From a virus: a stretch of 44,429 bases of DNA. Under the pieces are notes generated by a model that was not told the origin of the DNA, searched no databases, and saw nothing but the letters and a program-made list of their open reading frames with translations. Positions within the stretch are counted from its first letter, which is position 1. Every line of letters starts with the position of its first letter. A program made the translations under genes and the position numbers. This document shows, piece by piece, positions 1 to 7,552 of this stretch. The stretch is taken from positions 1 to 44,429 of the IMG/VR virus record IMGVR_UViG_3300010430_000116; one strand, given 5' to 3'.

Positions 1-123
1 CATCGTCTATACCTAGAGTATCTCTAATCTGCAAGGTTAGTTTACTGTTAGTTATAGTGTTACCTGAAGGGTCATAAGTAATAATCACAGGGTCTATAGC
101 CCTACTAACAATCATTAAACGAC
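1..123. repeat. Terminal direct repeat, left copy
   Basis: Bases 1-123 are identical to 44307-44429. The repeat lies inside one reading frame that continues correctly across the join, so this is best read as the overlap of a circularly permuted assembly and not the physical end of the packaged DNA. Confidence 0.95.
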
Positions 124-568
124 CTTTAACACTCTGGAATTGAACTCTAGTTGAAGTAGCTAAAGCTGTAGTACCCTCACTTGTACCTGACTTAACATCA
201 TCTAAATCCAACAAGAAGTTCTCTCTAGCACCAGATACATCTGAAGCTGTAGCATCATTAAAGTAAATCTTGTTCCCTAGTTGAACAACAATGAATATCT
301 TAGCTGCATTATTATTGACGTTATCCCAGCGATATATGTTAAAAGCAGCAGTAGAGGTCATAGGAGCAGCACCTTCAGTGATACTTCCTGTAGTCCCAGC
401 TGCTTCTTCTGTCAATCCTTTTCTAACTCTAATACGTAGAGGGTCATAATCCATCTGCACATTAAGTAAGTCAGCAGCAGATTGTTCAGGGAATTGTAGA
501 GGGTTAGCCTCTGTGTTCAATCCATTGACTGGAACTAGATAGTCCTTATCTCCTCTGACTAAAGGCAT
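1..568 (-). CDS. Tail nozzle/stabilisation-type protein, N-terminal part (crosses map ends)
   Basis: The gene starts with ATG at 568 (MPLVRGDKDY...), runs off the left end and continues in frame at 44306 to a TAA at 44089-44091, giving 261 residues. The N-terminus (VNGLNTEANPLQFPEQSAAD) has the look of large podovirus tail proteins that sit below the adaptor (T7 gp12 or P22 gp10 position). It lies directly after the adaptor and a small gene, as expected for that role. Homologues I recall are about 700-800 residues, so this product is short: the rest of the protein is encoded in the same frame beyond two stop codons (see 43915-44088 and 42631-43902). The functional name is inferred from position and general resemblance. 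Confidence 0.6.
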   Translation of the reverse strand, partial: MPLVRGDKDYLVPVNGLNTEANPLQFPEQSAADLLNVQMDYDPLRIRVRKGLTEEAAGTTGSITEGAAPMTSTAAFNIYRWDNVNNNAAKIFIVVQLGNKIYFNDATASDVSGARENFLLDLDDVKSGTSEGTTALATSTRVQFQSVKGRLMIVSRAIDPVIITYDPSGNTITNSKLTLQIRDTLGIDD

Positions 569-569
569 A

Positions 570-812
570 TTAAGCTACCTTCTTTTTAGTTGCTGTCTTC
601 TTTACAGCAGGTTTCTTTTGGTGGTTTGCTAAATAATTCTGAATAGTTATTTCTGCATCGCGAGGACTAACAAACTTCCCTTTCAAACTATCGTGCAGTT
701 CACCACCTGAACCAAAGCAAATCTCATATAAGGCTGCATTTGTTGATTGCTTGTAACCAATTTCTTTACCACCACTAGTCACACCTAGTTTCATAAATCT
801 AGCGTCTGCCAT
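570..812 (-). CDS. Small lysine-tailed protein in the tail gene cluster
   Basis: An 80-residue protein starting MADARFMKLG; the ATG at 812 is preceded by a GGAAGGG ribosome site and overlaps the end of the adaptor gene by 14 bases. A longer in-frame start at 857 would overlap more and has no better site. The C-terminus is strongly basic (KKPAVKKTATKKK), which suggests contact with DNA or with acidic virion surfaces. I recognise no family. Its place between adaptor and nozzle-type genes points to a virion or assembly role. Confidence 0.65.
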   Translation of the reverse strand: MADARFMKLGVTSGGKEIGYKQSTNAALYEICFGSGGELHDSLKGKFVSPRDAEITIQNYLANHQKKPAVKKTATKKKVA

Positions 813-1572
813 AACCACGTTCCCTTCCTTTTGTTCCTGCATTACCAACTGAACCATATTTAGTTCTAGCTTTAATTAATCCTGCTTCACCTTTACGTTT
901 ATCTGAGAATAAAGGCTCTTCTCTTAAATATTCTGAAGCTCTAGCTCTAACTAGCTGAGCAAAGTGTGGTTGGAACCACTCAGGTAAATCTATTACCCAA
1001 TCATCTGTCTTACTAAATGTAGCATCTACTGTAGCTACACATTGAGTCTTACTATTCTGTAATACACTGTCTACATTAGAATCAAAAGAATCAAACACAA
1101 GGTATTCATCATCGAAACTAGTGTAGTAATCTGGAGCTTTCTCATTAAGGACAGTGAACTGTATTCCTGAAAAATCTGTAACAATCTGTGTTTTATTTTG
1201 ATTAGTGCTTCGCGCATTGATTCTCTCCAGGAAATCATCTGGTCTGCAATAGTTTACTGTCTGGTAAACTAATGTTGAATCTCCTGCATCACCAGTGGCT
1301 TTGTTATAACGAATTACAGACTCATTTAAACGGATAACAGTTGAAGGTAGTTTTAAGTAATTTGGTTTAGTTGAATCAGCTACAGAATCTAGCTGGATAA
1401 TATTTCTATGTCTTCCCCAATCACGTATATCAGTTACAACTTCATCGAAGATAATCTTAGCTATATCTGCTACTTGGTCAGCTTCAGTTGAATCATCTAT
1501 ACTGTTAACAGGAAAACCATCAGTAGCATTAAGATAGCTTTGCACTACGTCTAGTAAAGTATAACTTGCCAT
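799..1572 (-). CDS. Head-tail adaptor (tail tubular protein A, gp11-like)
   Basis: 257 residues. The N-terminal region (LDVVQSYLNATDGFPVNSID, then a helical stretch ending DIRDWGRHRN) follows the pattern of T7 gp11-type adaptors, where an acidic helix pair ends in a conserved GW-like turn. The C-terminal helix (ARASEYLREEPLFSD) also fits. In this family the protein forms a ring under the portal and joins it to the tail nozzle. It lies downstream of the capsid genes and upstream of the nozzle-type protein, the usual order. The gene ends in TAG and overlaps the next start. Confidence 0.7.
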   Translation of the reverse strand: MASYTLLDVVQSYLNATDGFPVNSIDDSTEADQVADIAKIIFDEVVTDIRDWGRHRNIIQLDSVADSTKPNYLKLPSTVIRLNESVIRYNKATGDAGDSTLVYQTVNYCRPDDFLERINARSTNQNKTQIVTDFSGIQFTVLNEKAPDYYTSFDDEYLVFDSFDSNVDSVLQNSKTQCVATVDATFSKTDDWVIDLPEWFQPHFAQLVRARASEYLREEPLFSDKRKGEAGLIKARTKYGSVGNAGTKGRERGYGRR

Positions 1573-1627
1573 ATCTACCCTTTAGTTAATTGAAAGAAGG
1601 GGCCGAAGCCCCTGTCTATGTTAGAGC

Positions 1628-2089
1628 TTAAGGTAGCTCTGCGAATGTTACTACTAAACGAGCATCACCAGCAGTATAAGTACCAGTAGTTACTACCGAT
1701 ACAATTGCATCGTTAGCGCCTGAAGAAGCACCAACTAAAGCTCCACCACCTACATGTATAGAGTTAGCAGTTAGGTTAGCAGTTACAATAGCAGCATGTA
1801 AGCCATCTGCGTCAATAACAGTACCGTCTGTTTGCTCTAGACCAACAACTAAGTTAGTTCCACCTACCCATGCAGTACCAACTTTCAGTAATGCAGACTC
1901 TACATAAGAGTTAGCAGGAACTTCGATTAGCATTGAGTTACCATCATCTGCATCAGGAAGGTCATCATAAGAAAAACGGTATTCAATTTCCTTACGAGAG
2001 CCGTAGCTTGCTACGATAGCACCATGTTTCTGTTCACGTACAGCAGGTCCAGTATATGTTTTACGACCGCCAATTGATTCTAAAGACAT
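1628..2089 (-). CDS. Capsid decoration or head-fibre-like protein
   Basis: 153 residues, rich in Gly, Ala, Val and Thr with alternating hydrophobic residues, as in an all-beta virion protein. It has no signal peptide or membrane segment. It directly follows the major capsid protein gene with a 50-base AT-rich gap and its own start, a position often used for decoration or head-fibre proteins. No family is recognised with certainty; the role is inferred from position and composition. Confidence 0.55.
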   Translation of the reverse strand: MSLESIGGRKTYTGPAVREQKHGAIVASYGSRKEIEYRFSYDDLPDADDGNSMLIEVPANSYVESALLKVGTAWVGGTNLVVGLEQTDGTVIDADGLHAAIVTANLTANSIHVGGGALVGASSGANDAIVSVVTTGTYTAGDARLVVTFAELP

Positions 2090-2139
2090 TTTTATTTACC
2101 TTTTTGTTTGTTTAATATTTATCTGAATTATTTTTACTA

Positions 2140-3081
2140 TTAACTGAATTGAGTTAATAAGCAATAAACAGACTCAGGACGGTAAGTAGAGAAGCCCCAA
2201 CGAGCTGTAGCATACCACTTGTCACGAAGATTATCATCATCGCGTGCCATACGAGCTGATGGTGATTGACGAATAACGCCCATTACTGGCTTACAGTCAT
2301 CGTCAGCTACACACATAGCAATGTTACAAACACCGCTAGTAACTGCAACAGAATCAACTGTCTCAGATGCAATTGCAGGTAATAAGTTAGACACAAAAAT
2401 GTCAAACCCGTGTATATTACGAACAAATCGGTGGTTACGAGCAAAGCCAGTCTCGATGATGCCTCGGAATTGAGGGTTATCAGAAGACACTACTTGTGTA
2501 CCTTTGTTTAACTTATTCTCTACAGAAGAGTCAACAATTAAGATACGACCAACTTCAGGTACGTTAGCTTTATCGAAAGACCATTTAATATCAGCAATAG
2601 CGTCAATTACATTTTGAGCTGTAGCACCAGAAGCTAATGCTTTACGGTGTTCGCGGCCAGAGATAGTGTTAGTATCAGCAGCTGTTTGAACATCATTACA
2701 CGCTTGGTAAATGTCAGTTTCTAAAGCTTTATCAAAAGCATATAAAGATTGTTTAACACGCTTACGGAACATTTCAGAAGCTACGGCCATATCTTGCTTT
2801 GCTTTATCTGTCATGTAGAAAGCATCGGCTGGATAATCTGTAACACTTAAAGTGATACGGCTAGTATCAATTGATTTAAAATCTAAAGGAGAATCTTCAG
2901 AGTAATCAGTTAAAGTTACTTGGCCGATTTGACTAACATTTAGCTCATCTCCGTGAGGAAAAGCAGCAGACATGTCAGAGAACAAGCCCATACCTAAGAT
3001 GTTATCTTCGAAGGATTCTTGAAGCATATCGTTATACACTTTTTGGTGGATAGCTTCAATATTAGTTGATGTAGTAATCAT
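2140..3081 (-). CDS. Major capsid protein
   Basis: 313 residues, the right size for an HK97-fold coat protein of a podovirus. The N-terminus (STNIEAIHQKVYNDMLQESF) and the stretch VTDYPADAFYMTDKAKQD fit capsid proteins of this type, in which an N-arm precedes an E-loop and a long spine helix. It lies after the scaffold gene and before adaptor genes, which is the standard order. The gene is followed by an AT-rich gap before the next ORF. Confidence 0.85.
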   Translation of the reverse strand: MITTSTNIEAIHQKVYNDMLQESFEDNILGMGLFSDMSAAFPHGDELNVSQIGQVTLTDYSEDSPLDFKSIDTSRITLSVTDYPADAFYMTDKAKQDMAVASEMFRKRVKQSLYAFDKALETDIYQACNDVQTAADTNTISGREHRKALASGATAQNVIDAIADIKWSFDKANVPEVGRILIVDSSVENKLNKGTQVVSSDNPQFRGIIETGFARNHRFVRNIHGFDIFVSNLLPAIASETVDSVAVTSGVCNIAMCVADDDCKPVMGVIRQSPSARMARDDDNLRDKWYATARWGFSTYRPESVYCLLTQFS

Positions 3082-3121
3082 TTTGGTTTATTTCCTGTTT
3101 TTAAGGTTTGGTTAGAAATTA

Positions 3122-3823
3122 CTATTGTTTAGCTAACTGCTCTACATGCTTAGCAAACTCTGTGGTATTCATCTCATAAAGCTTCTTAGTAGGCTTTGGT
3201 TGATGTAAACTATTTGTATTCACTTGGCCTGTAGGTGTAGCTTGTTGTCGTGTAGTATCTACATCTAAGAGTTTAAGCAATACCTTGCTCTGTTTAGGGT
3301 CTTGGGCCATACCGATAGCAGTTTCAAAGTCAATGCCAATCTCTGCGGCTTTGTCTCGTACTACTTTATCTACATGGTCAGCACCATAAGTTGCAGTTAG
3401 TTTAGCTTGTACCTCAGTAAATGTACTCTGACGTAGTTGCTCTAACTGAGCTTCTTGAGCTTTAGCATCACGCTCTTGTAAGATGCGAGTTACTACTTCT
3501 TCCTGCGACTCAACATTAGCTACTTCATTAGGCAAAGTGGTGTTCTCGCTAACAGGGGCTTGTTGTGATTGCAGTTTTGTGAGAGCTTCTTCTAACTTAA
3601 GTGATTGTTGCGTTTCAGCTTTCAATCGAGCTATCTCAGCCTGATACTCAGCTTCCTTAGCTTTCATCTCAGTTATAAAGTTATCCGCATGTTCAATCTT
3701 CTTAGAAGCTGACTCTGCGTCATACTCTCGTTCTCCAACTTTAAAACTCATTGCTGTGGTAGGCTCTGAAGTAGTTGCTGAAGGTTCTTGTGTGGTTTGG
3801 TCGCCACTTGCAAATGTATCCAT
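3122..3823 (-). CDS. Capsid scaffolding protein
   Basis: 233 residues, very rich in Glu, Gln, Ala and Lys, with a predicted long coiled coil in the middle (about residues 40-120) and a low-complexity Thr/Ser/Gln N-terminus. This composition and the place between portal and major capsid protein are typical of podovirus scaffolding proteins, which template procapsid assembly and are then released. The C-terminus (KKLYEMNTTEFAKHVEQLAK) is helical and mixed-charge, as expected for the coat-binding end. Confidence 0.8.
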   Translation of the reverse strand: MDTFASGDQTTQEPSATTSEPTTAMSFKVGEREYDAESASKKIEHADNFITEMKAKEAEYQAEIARLKAETQQSLKLEEALTKLQSQQAPVSENTTLPNEVANVESQEEVVTRILQERDAKAQEAQLEQLRQSTFTEVQAKLTATYGADHVDKVVRDKAAEIGIDFETAIGMAQDPKQSKVLLKLLDVDTTRQQATPTGQVNTNSLHQPKPTKKLYEMNTTEFAKHVEQLAKQ

Positions 3824-3853
3824 AGTTCTTTAAATATTCCTATTTAGTTTAAG

Positions 3854-4120
3854 TTAATCTTGAATCTTTAGATCTTTTATAACAGAACGTAGCACTTCAC
3901 GTCTACCTAAGTTCTTAGCTCTGTTGTACTTAGATTGGAACAAAGAGATTGGTGACTCTCGTTCTTCCTCTAACATAATCTTCTCTAATTTACTTTCTAA
4001 TTCTTTAACTAACATCTCACATATCTCAGCTCGTTGCCAATAAGCATATTGTGTTAGCTTCTCGCCTAACTCTAGTTTAGGTACGCCTAGCATAAAGGTA
4101 GGGACTCGTTTCTTACTCAT
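3854..4120 (-). CDS. Hypothetical protein between portal and scaffold
   Basis: 88 residues, MSKKRVPTFMLGV.... The ATG at 4120 overlaps the portal stop by 8 bases and is served by GGAGGG seven bases upstream; a TTG at 4126 is in frame but poorer. The protein is helical and charged, with a Glu-rich centre (ESKLEKIMLEEERE) followed by an Arg/Lys-rich end. No family is recognised. Position suggests a head-assembly accessory protein. Confidence 0.6.
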   Translation of the reverse strand: MSKKRVPTFMLGVPKLELGEKLTQYAYWQRAEICEMLVKELESKLEKIMLEEERESPISLFQSKYNRAKNLGRREVLRSVIKDLKIQD

Positions 4121-5897
4121 CTTCAAACCCTCCTAACATAGCTTCTTCTTCCTGGTTAAGCATTTCTTCTTGCAAGGTAGGTTCAGCTAGTTCCATAGCT
4201 AGTTCTTGTTCACCTTGAGCTTGTATACGTTGGGCTTCCATAGACTCATGTATAGCAGCATAATCTTCAAAGATACCTTCTTCTTGTGTCTCAGTTAACT
4301 CAGCTAATAGCTTAGCAACATTACGACCTGAAGTATGGGTAGCAGATTGTTGATATAAAGGAGTAGAGGATAGTTGAGTTAATGTACCCATTACTTGGTT
4401 CTTACGAGCAAAGCGTCTAGCACCTTGAGCAATAAGAGAGCCAGCTACCTTTAGGTCTTCTCTACTAATATCCATGAAAGGGATGATACCTGATTCAATC
4501 TGACCAGGAACCTGAATAACTGAGCTTAGGTTATCTCTAGCTACAGCTAATTCAGCAGTTAAAACTTGTTCTAAAAATCTTTCAAAGTCTTGAGCTTTGT
4601 GGATGAAGCCACGCATACCACCTTCAGTTAAGGCTGTAACTTCACCTAATGTTTTCTCACCTGCACTACGGAAACCAGTAATATCTCCAGGTAATCTAGC
4701 AGACCTACGAGCTTCATTCTCTAGGCGGTCAATGTGCAAGTCAAAAGAGAAGAACTGTGTGTTAATACCTAGTTCAACTACACCACCACCTTCAGGAGCT
4801 AGATATTCAGTAGAACCAGTTTCATCATCATAGATAGCTTCTACATCACCTTGATACACTCGGTCTGGAACTATAAGCTTATCTAGAGCATCAGACTTAG
4901 CATTCTCTCTGTGATTAACTTGGTAGTTAAGACCTACAATATTATCTAGTGGACCCATAGCCCATAAGCTGTCTGGTTTTATTTCCCATGCAGCATTGTA
5001 GATATGAGCCTTACCGTCTGCTGTGTCAATCTCTTGGTTAAGAAGAACAAACTGGTCATCAGAAACAATGATTTGACGATTAACAAGAAGCTCACCTGAG
5101 TCATTGTCGTACAAGTCGCCATAGAAATATAGAAGTTCAATTGTACCTGAAGTAATATATTGTTCATATGAACCAAAACCTGCTGGTACATATTGCTGGT
5201 CCTTGTTGCTGTGAGGGAAAGAAGTGCGAGAACCAGTAGCTCGTCTTTCACTTAATATCTCTTCAACTACTACTGGGTCTAATATCTCTTTATCACCACG
5301 CTTCTTAAGTTCACCTAGTGTAATTACCTCACGGATAATTTTGGGAGTTTCTTTAAAACTACAAGCTGTAGGGTCAAATACTATATCATAAGGAGAAATA
5401 CGAACAAGCTTAGGTCCAATATATCCAACTTTATCTTCACCTTGTGTTTCGTCAACAAACGAGACATGGCAAAAAGCATTACCATAAGTCACCAAATCTG
5501 AGATTAGCTTACGTACCTCTGGTACAAAGTTACCAATACGATGACGATTCTTTAAGAAAGACTTAACTTTAGTGCGTAGTTCAAAGTTAGCTGAAGCTCT
5601 GTCGCTAGGAGCAAAATCAAACCAGTCATCATGAGGGATAGTTACTTGGTTAATAATAGCCTCTAAGTCTTGAGCAATAGGAGCTACTACTGGAATATGT
5701 GTTGTATGTTCAAATGGACTATTGAAATTAGGAAGAGTAGTTGTGTCTGTGGCATACTTATATGCTTCAACTTCTTTCCACTTCTCTAATGCTGGTTCTC
5801 TATATGAGTTCCATTCACTCCATTTATATGTAATGACAGAAGCTAAATCTACATCTGTTTCAATAGTTTGAAATGTATTTAAGGTTTCCCCTGACAT
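4113..5897 (-). CDS. Portal (head-tail connector) protein
   Basis: 594 residues, acidic, starting one base after the TerL stop. It has the features of podovirus portals: an N-terminal helical region (YKWSEWNSYREPALEKWKEV), a DDWFDFAPSDR segment, the GNAFCHVSF strand of the wing, a long central helix region and an acidic Gln/Glu-rich C-terminal tail (ELAEPTLQEEMLNQEEEAML) like the barrel of large portals. The dodecamer forms the DNA channel and docks TerL. Adjacent TerL, scaffold and capsid genes support the call. Confidence 0.85.
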   Translation of the reverse strand: MSGETLNTFQTIETDVDLASVITYKWSEWNSYREPALEKWKEVEAYKYATDTTTLPNFNSPFEHTTHIPVVAPIAQDLEAIINQVTIPHDDWFDFAPSDRASANFELRTKVKSFLKNRHRIGNFVPEVRKLISDLVTYGNAFCHVSFVDETQGEDKVGYIGPKLVRISPYDIVFDPTACSFKETPKIIREVITLGELKKRGDKEILDPVVVEEILSERRATGSRTSFPHSNKDQQYVPAGFGSYEQYITSGTIELLYFYGDLYDNDSGELLVNRQIIVSDDQFVLLNQEIDTADGKAHIYNAAWEIKPDSLWAMGPLDNIVGLNYQVNHRENAKSDALDKLIVPDRVYQGDVEAIYDDETGSTEYLAPEGGGVVELGINTQFFSFDLHIDRLENEARRSARLPGDITGFRSAGEKTLGEVTALTEGGMRGFIHKAQDFERFLEQVLTAELAVARDNLSSVIQVPGQIESGIIPFMDISREDLKVAGSLIAQGARRFARKNQVMGTLTQLSSTPLYQQSATHTSGRNVAKLLAELTETQEEGIFEDYAAIHESMEAQRIQAQGEQELAMELAEPTLQEEMLNQEEEAMLGGFEDE

Positions 5898-7493
5898 CTA
5901 TGCTCTCCGGCTACGTCTAGCTCCACCGAAGCGGCTACTAGCTTTAATTACTGTTCTGTTTGAATTATGTCCTGAACGACTCTGTAAAGGCTTAACACAA
6001 CGAGCTACAGCCATTGCTACAGCATCTTTTAAATCATCATGTGGAGGTCTAGCTAGTTTTAGTTCTTCTTCTAGTAGACGAGAGTAACCACCTTTATTGT
6101 GGTAGATAGTACCGTTGTGATAACGGTCATGTAAGACTTGTGCTATACGTTCTTCTTTCTTTCCTTGGTGAGATACATGAGCTGAACCTTCAACCTTTAA
6201 TGTACCACCATTACGTCTAACTTCATCTTGTAGGTACTTCTTAATGAAATGACCAGCTGAGTTAGTTTCAACATAAAACTCTTTGAAGTTCCAGTAGTTA
6301 TGTAGCTCTATGATACGGTCATAGTATACATTAGGTTTATCTGTCTGGAATCTATCTAGTTCTAGTACGTAGATGTAACCTTCATGGTCAACACCTACAA
6401 CAGCTATTGCTGTAAAATCTCTACGTTTAGCATTCTTAGACTGACCATCAGACCAAGCTAAATCCGCTGCTGCATATATTCTAAGAGGTTTGTCATCATA
6501 AGACCATCCAGAACCTTCTTGCTTGAGTCTCTTAGGTTCTAGGTAATGAAAGCAATCAGATTTGATTACATTGGTAGACTCATCATTGGGGTCATTATAA
6601 TACTGAGCGAAGAAGTTTGTCAAGCCATTTTTACTAAGTTTAGCTTTTTTAATTGCTAGTTCTCTTGGGTCAAACCCATAAGAGTTGCCATCAGGCATTT
6701 GTGTTCTAGGCCAACAGAAGTTACCTGTACCATCTCTAGTAGGACTATCTTCTACAACTGTCTCAAAAACCTTCCACAAAGTCTCTTGTTGTTCTTCACC
6801 AGACTCAGGGTCTATCCAGATAGCAGCCTCTTCTTTTAGATGAGAATATAAATCATCTGGAGAATAGCGAGTACCTACAGCGTAGGACTTACCACCTGGG
6901 CTTAATATCTTACTGAAGTTTTCGTAACAAGCAAGGACTTCAGCTTTATCTGCATCTGACTTCCAGTTTTCATCAGTAACCAAATCATCAAAGATGTTAA
7001 CTTTACAGTGCATACCAGTGTTAGTACCGCGAACAGTACCAGCACGAACAGTAGGGTCAGCAGAGTTTTTAGCGTCTGGGTGGTCAATCTTGAATTTAAC
7101 ATTCTGCCAATAATGTGTTGGCTTGTGTTTAACTTCTCCACGTTCTTTCACCCAGTTTAAATGTGTAGGCCATAAGGCTCTATGTCTGTCTGACTTCAAT
7201 ATAGACTTAATGAAAGCTAATTGCTTCTCAACTAAATCTGAGTTATATGAGACATAGTTAATAGTAATTGTAGGGTCTTTAGTTATTAACCAACTAGCAA
7301 AAGAAGCTATAACAATAGACTTCTGGTGGTCACGAGGAACTAATACGCATTTAGAATCAGACTCATCAAACTGTAAGAAGTCAAACATATCCATATGGAC
7401 ATCACCAAAGTATCTATCTGGTAACACCCATTGTATGTAAGCTTTGAAAGAGCTTTCACATTCCTTTTTTAACTCTCCTAGTTGATTAGACAT
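5898..7493 (-). CDS. terL: Terminase large subunit (packaging ATPase-nuclease)
   Basis: 531 residues. A Walker A-like loop VPRDHQKS lies at about 52-59 and a Walker B NIFDDLVTDE at about 166-175. The C-terminal RNase H-like nuclease shows AADLAWSDGQ, a VETNSAG strand and HDDLKDAVAMA near the end, matching the acidic triad of T7-type TerL. The enzyme pumps DNA through the portal and cuts concatemers. Its stop abuts the portal start. The gene is separated from the candidate small terminase by a whole tailspike gene, which is unusual. Confidence 0.92.
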   Translation of the reverse strand: MSNQLGELKKECESSFKAYIQWVLPDRYFGDVHMDMFDFLQFDESDSKCVLVPRDHQKSIVIASFASWLITKDPTITINYVSYNSDLVEKQLAFIKSILKSDRHRALWPTHLNWVKERGEVKHKPTHYWQNVKFKIDHPDAKNSADPTVRAGTVRGTNTGMHCKVNIFDDLVTDENWKSDADKAEVLACYENFSKILSPGGKSYAVGTRYSPDDLYSHLKEEAAIWIDPESGEEQQETLWKVFETVVEDSPTRDGTGNFCWPRTQMPDGNSYGFDPRELAIKKAKLSKNGLTNFFAQYYNDPNDESTNVIKSDCFHYLEPKRLKQEGSGWSYDDKPLRIYAAADLAWSDGQSKNAKRRDFTAIAVVGVDHEGYIYVLELDRFQTDKPNVYYDRIIELHNYWNFKEFYVETNSAGHFIKKYLQDEVRRNGGTLKVEGSAHVSHQGKKEERIAQVLHDRYHNGTIYHNKGGYSRLLEEELKLARPPHDDLKDAVAMAVARCVKPLQSRSGHNSNRTVIKASSRFGGARRSRRA

Positions 7494-7502
7494 TCTTATC
7501 TG

Positions 7503-7541
7503 CTACCTAGCATTATTTTTCTTTTTACCATCACCATCCAT
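7503..7541 (-). pseudogene. 12-codon relic of the basic HNH-like gene
   Basis: The minus strand reads MDGDGKKKNNAR and then TAG. The gene at 29484-29774 begins MAGDGKKKKNAKKR, with nearly the same codons (one base change in codon 2, then few changes up to the TAG). Both lie just downstream of a beta-helix tailspike gene. This is best explained as the remaining start of a second copy of that gene, cut off by deletion or by a nonsense codon. It keeps a GGAGA ribosome site, so the peptide may still be made. Confidence 0.6.
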
Positions 7542-7552
7542 ATTATCTCTCC